From an uncultured Bacteroidales bacterium (lineage in GTDB: Bacteria > Bacteroidota > Bacteroidia > Bacteroidales > Bacteroidaceae), in the NCBI GenBank assembly GCA_902801485.1, contig CADCIP010000031.1, positions 1-41,152 of the forward strand: a stretch of DNA of 41,152 nt, in the 5' to 3' direction. Within the stretch, counting starts at the first letter, position 1; each line of letters opens with the position of its first letter. The notes beneath the pieces were generated by a model. It searched no databases and had not been told where the DNA came from. It saw nothing but the letters and a program-made list of their open reading frames with translations. This document shows, piece after piece, positions 14,915-23,563 of this stretch. The translations under genes and the position numbers were made by a program.

Positions 14915-17308
14915 TTATTCTTTTTCTTCCTTAGGCTTTTCTTTTTCTTCTGTAGGCTTTTTAGCTTCTGGAGTCTGTTTTTCTGCTTCCTTGGCAGGCT
15001 TTTCTGCTTCAGGAGTCTGTTTCCCAGCTTCTTCGGCAGGCTTTTCTGCTTCAGGAGTCTGTTTCCCAGCTTCTTCGGCAGGCTTTCCAGCTTCAGGAGT
15101 CTGTTTTCCAGCTTCTTCTGCAGGCTTTCCAGCTTCAGGAGTCTGTTTTCCGGCTTCCTCGGCAGGCTTTCCTGCTTCTTCTGCAGGCTTTTCTGCTTCT
15201 GGAATCTGTTTTTCTGCTTTTTCTGTCGGCTTAACATTTTCAAAGAGCCGGTAGGTGGTACGTAAAACCTTGAATTCTGTTCTGCGGTTATAAGCGTTGC
15301 AGATTTCTTGCTTATCCACATCTTCTATACGTAGGATGAATGCCTCGGTAAGCGTGTCGCCTTCATGCAGGAAATCGTTCTGTTCTGCCATCTTGCGTGT
15401 TACCACCTTGGGACGTTTCTCGCCGTAACCCACAGGAGTAAGACGTTCAGCTTCTATTCCGTGTGCTATCAGATAGTTGACAACGCTCTCGGCTCGGCGC
15501 TGACTCAGTTTCTCGTTGTACTCGTCCTTGCCTCGATAGTCGCAATGGGAGGAAAGTTCAATCGTCACATTAGGATTCTCGTTCAGCAAATCCACCAGGC
15601 TGTCCAAGGCCTGCGTACTGCTTTCTGTCAGTGCTGCGCTGTCGAACTCATAGAATACGTTGCGGATGAGTACAGGATTGTTGATACTGGCCAGCGGGAA
15701 CTGCAAGACAAACTCCTGACTGACACTGCTTGTGTCCACGTGCAGTTCCTCTTTATGATTCAGATAACCTTGGCAGGTACCAAGGAATACATAATCTACA
15801 TTGGGGGTGACTTCCTGGATAAAGGAACCGTCGCCGCGTACGCTCAACTTCTGGTAGGAACCGTCGTTACCCACCATATAGACAAGTCCCTCTGGCAATT
15901 CGTATCCATCTTTTTCATAGACCCATCCCTTGACGGTATGAACAACCTCGGGACATTCGAACGACATGATATGATCCCATCCGCGGGCATCACCTCTGTT
16001 GGTGCAGAAGAAACCTCTATTGTGGAGTCCTTCAAAAGTCATGCCGAAGTCGTCTCCGCTACTGTTCATGGGAACCTTCAGATTCTCTATTTGCCAATTG
16101 CCTGTTGTCGTATCGCGTTTAGCCTTGAAGATATCCAATCCACCCATGCCCACATGTCCGTTGCTGGAGAAGTAAAGTTCGCCGTTCGGACGGAAAGAGG
16201 GAAACATCTCGTCGCCCTCGGTATTAATAGGGGCACCTAAGTTCTCTACACCACCAAGGCTTCCCCCCTCCATCAGAGCAATGCGCCAGATATCTTTACC
16301 TCCTAAGCCGCCGGGCATGTCGCTGGTGAAATAGAGCCATTTACCATCGGGCGAGACGGTAGGATGAGCATAGCTGGAAAGCGTGTCTTTGGTTATTTGC
16401 AGTAGCTGCGGCTTACTCCAAGATGCGTCGCTGCGCTGACTGGTGTATATTTCTGCATAACGGGGATAGTCGGGGTCGAAGGTACAACGGGTAAGATACA
16501 TGGTTTTTCCGTCCGGGGAGAAACAGCAGGCACCCTCGTCGTAGTCGCTGTTCAGTTCGCCCTCTGCCATTTCCAGTGCTCCCCATTTTCCTTTGTCATC
16601 CTTCTTGGTAAAGAAGATATCGCTGCTTTTAGTACCGGTAATACCGCTGATTTCGTTTCCTGTAGCCTGGGGGCGTGTGGTGGAAATGAAAAGCTGGTCG
16701 GATTCTGTTCCCCATAACATAGGCGAGAAATCGGCACGACGACCATTCAGAATGGGTTCTTTCTTTATAGTGTATAAAGTGGGTCTCTTTTTCCAGATGG
16801 GTGCTTGCATACAACCCTGAACACCATTTACGGCAAGCGGTGCTTTTGGCACCATTTCAAGATATGTATCGTAGTCTTTAATGGCAGCCTTGTAATCGCC
16901 CATTTTCTGATGAAGCTGTCCCAAATATAGCCAGGCAAGCGTATCAGGATAATTGTATCGGACAGCATTCTGATAAGCACCGATGGCTTTGGCAGTATGG
17001 TTTATTTTTCTGTAGCATTCTGCCATTTTCCAGGCGCGAATGCCCCGTTTCTCTTTTTCCGTGGTTTTGGTGCGGGAATAGGCTTTCTTGTATTCGGCTG
17101 CAGCAGAATGATATTCGCCAATGGCATAGAACTGATCGCCTTTCTTTAAATGGTTATCGGCTCCGCAGGACGATAGCAGCCCGACTCCAACAAGAATAAG
17201 AAGGAGATGGAAGAAGGTAGAGGGAGATAAAAGACAAGTGCGTTGTCCTCTATCTTCTGACGCTGAAAAACGTTTTTTTTCCTTTATCTTCCTATATTTG
17301 CCTGACAT
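14915..17308 (-). CDS. PorE-like lipoprotein: TPR, PD40 propeller, OmpA domain and a repetitive acidic/lysine tail
   Basis: This 797-residue protein has an N-terminal hydrophobic segment ending in the lipobox LLSSC (Cys about 49). Domains in order are TPR-like repeats (about 55-165) and a WD40/PD40-type propeller with repeated FSPDGKTMYLT, VSPDGKWLYFTSD and RPNGELYFSSN (about 190-430). A carboxypeptidase-regulatory-like beta domain (about 440-525) follows, then an OmpA peptidoglycan-binding domain (NVFYEFDSAAL, SHCDYRGKDEYNEKLSQRRAESV, about 540-690). The order TPR-propeller-CRD-OmpA is that of PorE, the periplasmic link of the type IX secretion system to the cell wall. Several paralogues with this order exist in Bacteroidota, so PorE itself is not assured. 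The last 95 residues are degenerate 14-residue repeats (EAGKPAEEAGKQTP). Confidence 0.8.
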   Translation of the reverse strand: MSGKYRKIKEKKRFSASEDRGQRTCLLSPSTFFHLLLILVGVGLLSSCGADNHLKKGDQFYAIGEYHSAAAEYKKAYSRTKTTEKEKRGIRAWKMAECYRKINHTAKAIGAYQNAVRYNYPDTLAWLYLGQLHQKMGDYKAAIKDYDTYLEMVPKAPLAVNGVQGCMQAPIWKKRPTLYTIKKEPILNGRRADFSPMLWGTESDQLFISTTRPQATGNEISGITGTKSSDIFFTKKDDKGKWGALEMAEGELNSDYDEGACCFSPDGKTMYLTRCTFDPDYPRYAEIYTSQRSDASWSKPQLLQITKDTLSSYAHPTVSPDGKWLYFTSDMPGGLGGKDIWRIALMEGGSLGGVENLGAPINTEGDEMFPSFRPNGELYFSSNGHVGMGGLDIFKAKRDTTTGNWQIENLKVPMNSSGDDFGMTFEGLHNRGFFCTNRGDARGWDHIMSFECPEVVHTVKGWVYEKDGYELPEGLVYMVGNDGSYQKLSVRGDGSFIQEVTPNVDYVFLGTCQGYLNHKEELHVDTSSVSQEFVLQFPLASINNPVLIRNVFYEFDSAALTESSTQALDSLVDLLNENPNVTIELSSHCDYRGKDEYNEKLSQRRAESVVNYLIAHGIEAERLTPVGYGEKRPKVVTRKMAEQNDFLHEGDTLTEAFILRIEDVDKQEICNAYNRRTEFKVLRTTYRLFENVKPTEKAEKQIPEAEKPAEEAGKPAEEAGKQTPEAGKPAEEAGKQTPEAGKPAEEAGKQTPEAEKPAEEAGKQTPEAEKPAKEAEKQTPEAKKPTEEKEKPKEEKE
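14930..15225. repeat. 42-bp in-frame tandem repeats encoding the tail of the PorE-like protein
   Basis: About six imperfect copies of a 42-bp unit encode EAGKPAEEAGKQTP. Because the period is a multiple of three, all reading frames stay open, which makes spurious frames on both strands. Copy-number change would alter tail length without a frameshift. Confidence 0.85.
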
Positions 17309-17346
17309 GCTAATTCAATGACGTTCTATATAATAACGTAAAGTAC

Positions 17347-19323
17347 CTACTTTTTATTGCCCTTCTTGTTTTTTGGCGGTTCTACGGTGACACTTATCTG
17401 GCGGGGATTCTTGTCGTTCAGTACTGATGTTACGATATCTGTCACCATTTGCTTGAGTTCCTCTAAGAATGTCTGAGCCTGGTATTCCTTTCGTTCTATC
17501 ATTCTGAGTTTCTTTTCCCAAATACCTGTGAGCTCGGCACTTTTCAGCAGTTCCTCGTGGATGATTTCTATGAGTTCTATACCGGTGGGAGTTGCCCAAA
17601 GGCTTTTCTTCTCCTTGCGGATATAATGCCTGCGGAATAGCGTCTCGATGATAGCAGCACGGGTACTGGGTCTGCCTATTCCGTTTTCTTTCAACGCATC
17701 GCGCAGTTCCTCGTCCTCCACCATCTTGCCTGCTGTTTCCATAGCACGAAGCAAGGTAGCCTCGGTATAAGGTTTGGGAGGCGTAGTCCATTTGTCGGTC
17801 AGCGAGGGGGTATGCGGACCGCTTTCGCCCTTCTCGAAGACGGGCAGAATACCCCCTTCGTTCTCCCCCGAGGGGGAGGGATTCTTTTCTTCGCTTTCGA
17901 CCTTTTTAAAGACTACCTTCCAACCTTCATCCGTTACCACACGCCCGTTTACACGGAACAGCACAGATTCCGTTTCATTCTTCTTAACTTCGCCGATAAC
18001 GGTGGTAGTCTCGAAGAGGCAGTCGGGATAGAAGGCAGCGATGAAGGCGCGGGCAATCAGGTCGAACACCTTCCACTCCATCTCTGTAAGTCCCTGGGGC
18101 GAAACACCTGTGGGGATGATGGCATGGTGGTCGGTTACCTTGCTGTTGTCGAATATCTTCTTGCTCTTCTTCAGCGGTTTGCCGCCCAGTGTTTTTACAA
18201 TTTCCGCATAAGGTTGCGTTCCCGCATTCCTGGTCAGAAAGAGTCCGTTCATAATCTGAGGACACTTGGGATAGACATCATCGGGCAGGAAGGTGGTATC
18301 TACACGCGGATAGGTGGCAACCTTCTTCTCGTAAAGACTCTGAATGAGGTTGAGGGTTTGGTCAGCACTGAAGCCGAACTTCTTGTTGCAGTCAACCTGC
18401 AGGCTGGTCAGGTCGTACAGGCGAGGCGGCGTCTCGAATCCCTTCTTCTTGGTAACGGAAAGCACGGTAAAGGGTTTGTCCTTGATGGCCTCCAATGTAT
18501 CTTTTCCCTCCTGCTCGGTGGCATATTCCATCAGCCTGTAGATGGGTCCTTTGCTTTTTAGCGTTTTCCCCTGCTTGGCGGCTTCGGCAATCTCTGCAGC
18601 CTCTTCGGCTTCGGCTTCCTCGTCGCGCATGATGGCACTGAACTTGACATCCCGGTATAGGGTAGAGAGAACCCACGACTGGCGGGGAACGAAGTTTTCT
18701 ATCTCCTTCTGGCGGTTGACAATCAGTGCCAGCGTGGGTGTCTGCACGCGACCTACACTCAGCACCTGGTGTTTGCCATAAGCATACTTTTGTGTGTATA
18801 GGCGGGTAGCGTTCATCCCAAGCAGCCAGTCGCCGATGGCACGCATCAGTCCCGCCTCGTACAGACTTTGGTATTCCGACTGGTCTTTCAGCGTCTGGAA
18901 TCCTTCGCGAATGGCTTCTTCCGTAAGACTGCTGATCCACAGACGCTTCACGGGACATTTAGCCAATGCCTTCTGCATCACCCATCGCTGAATCAGCTCA
19001 CCCTCCTGACCGGCATCACCGCAGTTGATAATCCCTTCGGCTTTGCTCATCAGCGAGGCAATGGTGTTGAACTGCTTCTCGACACCCTTGTCGGCTTTCA
19101 GCTTAATGCCAAAACGGGGTGGAATCATGGGCAGTTGGCTCAGGCTCCAATTTTTCCAGAGCGGGGTATAATCATGTGGTTCCTTCAGTTCGCAAAGATG
19201 ACCGAAGGTCCATGTTACCTGGTATCCATTACCCTCCATATACCCGTCGTGCGAGGTGTTGGCACCCAGCACGTGGGCTATGTCGCGGGCAACAGACGGT
19301 TTCTCAGCTATACAAACTATCAT
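17347..19323 (-). CDS. topB: DNA topoisomerase III (type IA)
   Basis: This 658-residue protein has an N-terminal TOPRIM domain (AEKPSVARDIA, residues 6-16; acidic DAGQEGELIQRW, 103-114). The type IA core contains the active-site Tyr at about 338 in VATYPRVDTTFLP, and TDHHAIIPTG and TEATLLRAMETAGK are in later conserved blocks. It relaxes or decatenates DNA by single-strand passage. A palindromic repeat (17852-17883) adds a short stretch, NPSPSGENEGG (about 481-491), in the linker before the last gate region, where length varies in the family. The tail is Lys-rich (PPKNKKGNKK). The PorE-like gene follows after 38 bases on the same strand. Confidence 0.95.
   Translation of the reverse strand: MIVCIAEKPSVARDIAHVLGANTSHDGYMEGNGYQVTWTFGHLCELKEPHDYTPLWKNWSLSQLPMIPPRFGIKLKADKGVEKQFNTIASLMSKAEGIINCGDAGQEGELIQRWVMQKALAKCPVKRLWISSLTEEAIREGFQTLKDQSEYQSLYEAGLMRAIGDWLLGMNATRLYTQKYAYGKHQVLSVGRVQTPTLALIVNRQKEIENFVPRQSWVLSTLYRDVKFSAIMRDEEAEAEEAAEIAEAAKQGKTLKSKGPIYRLMEYATEQEGKDTLEAIKDKPFTVLSVTKKKGFETPPRLYDLTSLQVDCNKKFGFSADQTLNLIQSLYEKKVATYPRVDTTFLPDDVYPKCPQIMNGLFLTRNAGTQPYAEIVKTLGGKPLKKSKKIFDNSKVTDHHAIIPTGVSPQGLTEMEWKVFDLIARAFIAAFYPDCLFETTTVIGEVKKNETESVLFRVNGRVVTDEGWKVVFKKVESEEKNPSPSGENEGGILPVFEKGESGPHTPSLTDKWTTPPKPYTEATLLRAMETAGKMVEDEELRDALKENGIGRPSTRAAIIETLFRRHYIRKEKKSLWATPTGIELIEIIHEELLKSAELTGIWEKKLRMIERKEYQAQTFLEELKQMVTDIVTSVLNDKNPRQISVTVEPPKNKKGNKK
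17852..17883. repeat. C/T-G-rich palindromic element, copy 4 (inside topB)
   Basis: CTCCCCC/GGGGGAG pairs around a short loop. A wider inverted pair, gagggggtat (from about 17804) and ataccccctt (17849-17858), flanks a stretch of normal topB sequence. Confidence 0.75.
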
Positions 19324-19329
19324 ATAAAA

Positions 19330-19368
19330 GCCCCTCTCCCTAACCCTCTCCCGTAGAGGTGAGGGAAC
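19330..19368. repeat. C/T-G-rich palindromic element, copy 5
   Basis: CCCCTCTCCCTAACCCTCTCCC is followed by a GAGGTGAGGG arm. It lies in the gap upstream of topB and downstream of the first GT gene. Confidence 0.8.
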
Positions 19369-19419
19369 TGCAAGCAGGGGCGTCAGGCAGTTATTATTTA
19401 ACTTTTTTACTTTAATCTC

Positions 19420-20544
19420 CTAATCTCCTAATCCCCCTCCTTTCACGGGAGGGCCGGGGTGGGTCTGGGCCACATATTCCTCCGCCACCTTCAGATAGTG
19501 ATGGTGTTTCTGCACGAAAGCAACGGAGTCGCGTTTGGCTTGTGCCAACCTCTCGGGGTGCAGCGCCAGCTGTTCGAGCTGGCGGTAGATTCCTTCCTCG
19601 TCGCAGGGCAAATCTATCATGGGGAATAACTCCTTTTCGCCCAACAGCTCGTAAACTTCGGGAACAGCAACTGTGGCAGCAACAATCCCCTTCGACATTG
19701 CCTTCAGTGCATTCATGGCATAACAGGTGTACAATTGGTCGATAAGTACATCACTGTTGTCCATCAGGCGGCAATATTCCTCGTATGGCACATTCTCGGC
19801 TTTATTGATTATCACCTTATCGGGATAGTTGTTCTTGAGTTTCTGCAATGCAGGCCAAAGTATGTCGGTACCTTTCTCTTCATTCCGTTCTTTTTGTATT
19901 CCAATAAAAAAGCGTACGGGTCCTTCGCTCTCCTGGATGTCAACAGGTGTGTCTGGCATATCCATGGCTAAGGGAACAAAGCAGGTCTTTTCCGGGTAAT
20001 AATGATGCAGGCTGGCCCAATATTCGTAGCCTGTACCAATGAGCAGGTGACTGGTCTCGGCCATGTGCCGGCTCAGTCTTGCTACATCTGGCTGGTTGAG
20101 CCACATGTCAGCCATTCTTATGGCAAAGTCGTTTGTTCTTTGCCTGCTTCCGATATTAAAATCGCTGCTTCTGAACAGTTTAGCTTCAATGCATCCCTTG
20201 ACGTAGTAATGGCTGATTCCAAGAACGGTAGTAACAGTATATCTGTTGCGTTTGCGGATGTAATCGTAGAAGAAACGTTTCAGATTGGGTTTGAACTCCA
20301 TCATGAACAGCCCGTTGAAATCCACAATGTCGTACCCCCTGAGTTTGGGTAGCAGCAAGAGCCAGCGAAGCAGATATACAATAGCGCCCCATTTGCCTGG
20401 TCCTCGTTCTATGCAGATGTCCACATGCATGTGCCGCCATCCGCCACCAGTACCTATTACAAGTGCTTCGTGCCCAAGTTTGCGCAAGCCTTGGGCCAAT
20501 GTGTAACGTGCATTGCTGGCATCACCTATGAACAGGACTTTCAT
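19420..20544 (-). CDS. GT4-like glycosyltransferase
   Basis: This 374-residue GT-B-fold protein begins MKVLFIGDASNARYTLAQGLRKLGHEA and has a C-terminal nucleotide-sugar region. The segment SDVLIDQLYTCYAMNALKAMSKGIVA corresponds to the family's donor-binding block, though the usual EPFG/E-x7-E spacing is weak. A hydrophobic stretch (VYLLRWLLLLPKL) suggests membrane association. The ATG at 20544 is chosen because its A overlaps the TGA of the upstream GT gene (ATGA) and the upstream 39 codons would overlap that gene. Its last residues (HPGPPVKGGGLGD) are encoded by a palindromic repeat. Likely adds a sugar to a lipid-linked surface glycan. Confidence 0.75.
   Translation of the reverse strand: MKVLFIGDASNARYTLAQGLRKLGHEALVIGTGGGWRHMHVDICIERGPGKWGAIVYLLRWLLLLPKLRGYDIVDFNGLFMMEFKPNLKRFFYDYIRKRNRYTVTTVLGISHYYVKGCIEAKLFRSSDFNIGSRQRTNDFAIRMADMWLNQPDVARLSRHMAETSHLLIGTGYEYWASLHHYYPEKTCFVPLAMDMPDTPVDIQESEGPVRFFIGIQKERNEEKGTDILWPALQKLKNNYPDKVIINKAENVPYEEYCRLMDNSDVLIDQLYTCYAMNALKAMSKGIVAATVAVPEVYELLGEKELFPMIDLPCDEEGIYRQLEQLALHPERLAQAKRDSVAFVQKHHHYLKVAEEYVAQTHPGPPVKGGGLGD
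19432..19469. repeat. C/T-G-rich palindromic element, copy 6 (3' end of GT gene)
   Basis: CCCCCTCC-tttcac-GGGAGGGCCGGGG encodes the C-terminal GPPVKGGG of the glycosyltransferase and sits right at its stop. Confidence 0.75.
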
Positions 20545-21692
20545 TTCTTTGTTGTGCTGTGTTTTAGGAAAATATCTTCTAACTGTGTAGCTACTGTTTC
20601 TGGCGAAGCAATGTTCCCGATGGCTTCCGAAAAGCGTCGGGAAGGGCATATACTCATACATTCTTTCATTCTCTCCAGCAGGCTGTCCACATCACCTGTT
20701 TTGGCAATAAGGCAAGCACCGGGAATGCGTTCGGACTGCGGTGTAACCTCTGTACAGACGACCGGGATGCCCGTTGACATAGCCTCTAGCAGCACCAGTG
20801 GTTGTGCTTCGCTCCGCGAGGGAAGGACCAGTGCATCGCAGTCGTATAGCAGTTGGCGGACCTCGGTCTTGCCAATTTCGCCATGCAGTGTGGTACGGGA
20901 CGGGAACAATTGCTTCATCTCCTCGCTTTGGGTGCCCCGGCCGGCTATATGCAATTCACAGTCTTTCATCTTGATGATGGCTTGACTCAGTACATCGTAG
21001 CCTTTCAGGAAAAGACCTTCCCCGTTGGCATTGCCCAGACAGCAGAAACGGAAAGCGCGTCCTTCCAAAGGGCTTCGGTCTCTGTATGCATAGAAGTCAA
21101 CATCTATGACGTTGGATACGGGAACATAATTGTAGTCACATCCGAAGTAAGGCGATAGTTCGCTCACCAGTTCTTCCGCTACAGGAATAACGCAGGCAGC
21201 ATCCTTGTAGGCACGTGCGATAAGATCCTTCATCCAGCACTGCCTTGTCCATCCTACGCCGAAGTCCTTCTCGAAGAGCGATTTACTCAGATGTTCTGTG
21301 ATAAATACAGGACAGCCCGTAGCCTTACCTATCTCTGTGGCTGCGATACCTGCATTCTTGCCACAATGTGCATGAATGATATCGGGAGTACCATATTGCT
21401 TAACGTACTTTCCGAACATCTTTTTTACCTGCCTAATCCATGATTTTGTATTCAGGGCAACCAGCTTGGGGATGTCCCTATGGTAATGACGGAACACAGC
21501 TATGCCTTCCATATCCTCCCACCAATAACCGGCAGGAGCTTGCAGGTAGAAAGATTTGTCCAGCGTAACTCCCAGCTGGATACATGCCAAGATACGGACT
21601 TCATGCCCGTGTTCCCTCAAAGCTTTGGCCTGATCCAAACAGAACAGACCTCCGTGAGGGGGGAAGAAAGAGGGTATCTCAAGTATGTGCAT
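20541..21692 (-). CDS. GT4-family glycosyltransferase
   Basis: This 383-residue protein begins MHILEIPSFFPPHGGLFCLDQAKALREHGHEV, the classic GT4 acceptor-domain start with a substrate loop. The PDIIHAHCGKNAG and VFITEHLS motifs follow. The C-terminal domain has FRFCCLGN, KGYDVLSQAI, LHIAGRG and the donor-binding block LVLPSRSEAQPLVLLEAMSTGIPVVCTE (E-x7-E spacing conserved). It should use an activated sugar in surface polysaccharide synthesis. Its stop overlaps the next GT start (ATGA), so the two are co-translated. The promoter element TACCTTTG lies at 21721-21728. Confidence 0.9.
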   Translation of the reverse strand: MHILEIPSFFPPHGGLFCLDQAKALREHGHEVRILACIQLGVTLDKSFYLQAPAGYWWEDMEGIAVFRHYHRDIPKLVALNTKSWIRQVKKMFGKYVKQYGTPDIIHAHCGKNAGIAATEIGKATGCPVFITEHLSKSLFEKDFGVGWTRQCWMKDLIARAYKDAACVIPVAEELVSELSPYFGCDYNYVPVSNVIDVDFYAYRDRSPLEGRAFRFCCLGNANGEGLFLKGYDVLSQAIIKMKDCELHIAGRGTQSEEMKQLFPSRTTLHGEIGKTEVRQLLYDCDALVLPSRSEAQPLVLLEAMSTGIPVVCTEVTPQSERIPGACLIAKTGDVDSLLERMKECMSICPSRRFSEAIGNIASPETVATQLEDIFLKHSTTKK

Positions 21693-21720
21693 TGTGCCAA
21701 AGATAATGTTTTATTATTTG

Positions 21721-21728
21721 CAAAGGTA
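21721..21728 (-). promoter_or_regulatory. -7 element (TACCTTTG) of the two-gene GT unit
   Basis: This is a perfect TAnnTTTG on the minus strand, 29 bases before the GT4 start. It is divergent from the promoter at 21823-21830. Confidence 0.7.
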
Positions 21729-21822
21729 CGAAAAATAGCCTTGTCACCCAAGGTTTTGCGCTTTATAGTTGGCCGAATGTTATTTTTTTTGCCTGTTTTG
21801 TGCTTATTTGATTTCATTTCAC

Positions 21823-21830
21823 TATCTTTG
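21823..21830 (+). promoter_or_regulatory. -7 element (TATCTTTG) of the acyltransferase-GT2 unit
   Basis: This is a perfect TAnnTTTG 17 bases before the ATG at 21848. TTTTG lies 22 bases upstream as a -33 element. Confidence 0.75.
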
Positions 21831-21847
21831 CCCTGAAATACAATAAC

Positions 21848-22507
21848 ATGAAACTACGTTCCATTTTACATACCAACTGGCGGGCGACCTTCTTTCTTAA
21901 CTATCACGCAGGAGGGTGGAAGGCTGTACGACGTATGCCCATACGCGTGTACGGATCTCTGAAACTCACGCTCAAGGGACAGATTATTCTTCCACCGGAT
22001 ATTTCCAAAAATACTATTGTCATCCACTCCGACCACGAAGATTATACAGCATCTTCCGGTAGGGCAGAGCTGAATATTTTGGGAACATGGAAGTTGAATG
22101 GTCCCCTGCGCATAGGGCCCGACGTATGTATTGCGATTGCTAAGGATGCTTTATTGGAGATGGGATCTGATATTTTCTTGGGACGTGATACGCAGATTCA
22201 CTGCAGTCATCACATCTGTATTGGCAACGGAGTGTTTGCCGGAGAGATGTATGTCTGCGACAGCACTGTTCATCAGATACTTGCAGATGGGACTCCCAAA
22301 CCCTTGAATGGCAAAATAATTGTCGGCGATGGCGTGTATCTTGGCTTCAGGACCATGTTGCTCAAAGGCACCGTTATTCCTGCGCGTTCTGTGGTAGGCA
22401 GTGGAGCTGTTTGTGTTTCCGACTACAGTAAAGACGGATTGGAACAACTCTTTATCTGCGGCAATCCTGCTGTTGTGAAATCAAAAGGGGTAACCGCAAA
22501 ATTTTGA
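21848..22507 (+). CDS. Hexapeptide-repeat (left-handed beta-helix) acyltransferase
   Basis: This 219-residue protein has degenerate [LIV]-G-x4 repeats from about residue 78 to 205 (IGPDVCIAIAKDALLEMG, FLGRDTQIHCSHHICIGNG, IVGDGVYLGFRTMLLKG, VIPARSVVGSGAV). The GTVIP...VVGSGAVV ending is typical of WbbJ/maltose O-acetyltransferase relatives that acetylate sugars using acetyl-CoA. CSHHICIGN probably supplies the catalytic His. It is first in a two-gene unit with a GT2 gene and divergent from two GT4 genes, so decoration of a surface glycan is likely. Confidence 0.85.
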   Translation: MKLRSILHTNWRATFFLNYHAGGWKAVRRMPIRVYGSLKLTLKGQIILPPDISKNTIVIHSDHEDYTASSGRAELNILGTWKLNGPLRIGPDVCIAIAKDALLEMGSDIFLGRDTQIHCSHHICIGNGVFAGEMYVCDSTVHQILADGTPKPLNGKIIVGDGVYLGFRTMLLKGTVIPARSVVGSGAVCVSDYSKDGLEQLFICGNPAVVKSKGVTAKF

Positions 22508-22512
22508 CAGTC

Positions 22513-23421
22513 ATGTTGCTGAGAGTTTCTTTTATCGTTACCTATTATAACGAACCGCTGGAAATGCTGGAAGAATGCATTCAGAGCATTCTTGCCTTAC
22601 CGTTTTTCAGGGGTGAAAAAGAAATCTTACTCATCGATGACGGCAGTAAGATTCCTGCACCCGAGTTTGATGGCGTGACGGTTATCCGACAGGAAAACCA
22701 GGGCCTCTCTGCAGCTCGAAACAAGGGGTTGGAACTGGCGAAGGGTGAATACATCCAGTTTATCGATGCCGACGATTACCTGTTTCCCAACGAATACAAT
22801 GTGGTGTTGGATATGCAAATGTCCATTCGTCCGGATGTGTTGGTGTTTGACTTTACTCACGACGAGCCTAAAAAATATAGTGGTGCAGGCATTAAACCAT
22901 ACCGTAGTGGTATAGAGTTCCTTAGAAAACGCAATATGCACGGCTCAGCCTGTTGTTATATGTTCCGCAAAAGTATTCTGGGTGATTTGCGCTTTTTGCC
23001 GGGTATTGTACACGAGGATGAGTTGTTTACCCCCCAGTTGTTGCTGAAGGCGGGCCTTCTGCTGGTGGTAAATGTTTCACCCTATTATTATAGGATACGA
23101 ACAGGAACCATCACACATCAGCAAGAAGAGGCGTGTGTGAAGAAGCGCTTAGATGATACACTGTTTGTCCTCCGACAACTGGATGCCCTGAGAAAAAATC
23201 TGCGGGGAGAGGCTCAGAAGGCAATGTGCAGACGTGTTTCGCAACTCACTATGGATTATATATATAATGTGTGGCGACAGATTCCCGACAGAAAGGAGCG
23301 ACACAACCGTATTGCAGGATTAAGGGAAGCCAAACTGTATCCGCTTCCCATACATATCTATACTTGCAAATATCTGATCTTTGCCTTGATGAGTCGGGTA
23401 TTTGGGAGATTGGTTGTTTAG
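22513..23421 (+). CDS. GT2-family (GT-A fold) glycosyltransferase
   Basis: This 302-residue protein begins LLRVSFIVTYYNEPLEMLEECIQSIL. The DDGS motif (about 43-46), the ENQGLSAARNKGLELAKG block and the metal-binding DADDYL are all in place, which is diagnostic for GT2. The conserved acid is probably in VHEDELFTPQLLLKAGL. I use the ATG at 22513; a TTG nine bases earlier overlaps the stop of the acyltransferase gene and is less likely. The C-terminus has a hydrophobic stretch (YLIFALMSRVFGRLVV) that may hold it to the membrane. Confidence 0.9.
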   Translation: MLLRVSFIVTYYNEPLEMLEECIQSILALPFFRGEKEILLIDDGSKIPAPEFDGVTVIRQENQGLSAARNKGLELAKGEYIQFIDADDYLFPNEYNVVLDMQMSIRPDVLVFDFTHDEPKKYSGAGIKPYRSGIEFLRKRNMHGSACCYMFRKSILGDLRFLPGIVHEDELFTPQLLLKAGLLLVVNVSPYYYRIRTGTITHQQEEACVKKRLDDTLFVLRQLDALRKNLRGEAQKAMCRRVSQLTMDYIYNVWRQIPDRKERHNRIAGLREAKLYPLPIHIYTCKYLIFALMSRVFGRLVV

Positions 23422-23433
23422 TTGTCAAATGTC

Positions 23434-23463
23434 AGCCCCAGCCCCCTTTAGGGGGAGATTAAG
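23434..23463. repeat. C/T-G-rich palindromic element, copy 7
   Basis: AGCCCCAGCCCCC-ttta-GGGGGAG lies just past the GT2 stop. It is embedded between gtcaaatgtc-type tandem units (23424-23492). Confidence 0.75.
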
Positions 23464-23531
23464 GGTCAAATGTCGAAGGTCGAATGTCAAACGCTGTTAA
23501 TTGTCAGGTTGTTTTTTGAGGGGTATAGCCA

Positions 23532-23558
23532 GAAAAAAAAGGAACCGTGCGGCTCCTT
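23532..23558 (-). terminator. Intrinsic terminator of cysK
   Basis: On the minus strand AAAGGAGCCG pairs with CGGUUCC (one G-U), followed by eight T. It lies just past the cysK stop. Confidence 0.8.
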
Positions 23559-23563
23559 TCTGA

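Noticed and set aside
14845-15321. Long open frames in other phases over the PorE-like tail, both strands
   Set aside because: The 42-bp repeat period is a multiple of three, so every phase stays open. The translations are low-complexity (KKLENRLLKLES-like, SASGVCFPASS-like), and the frame continuous with the OmpA domain explains the region.
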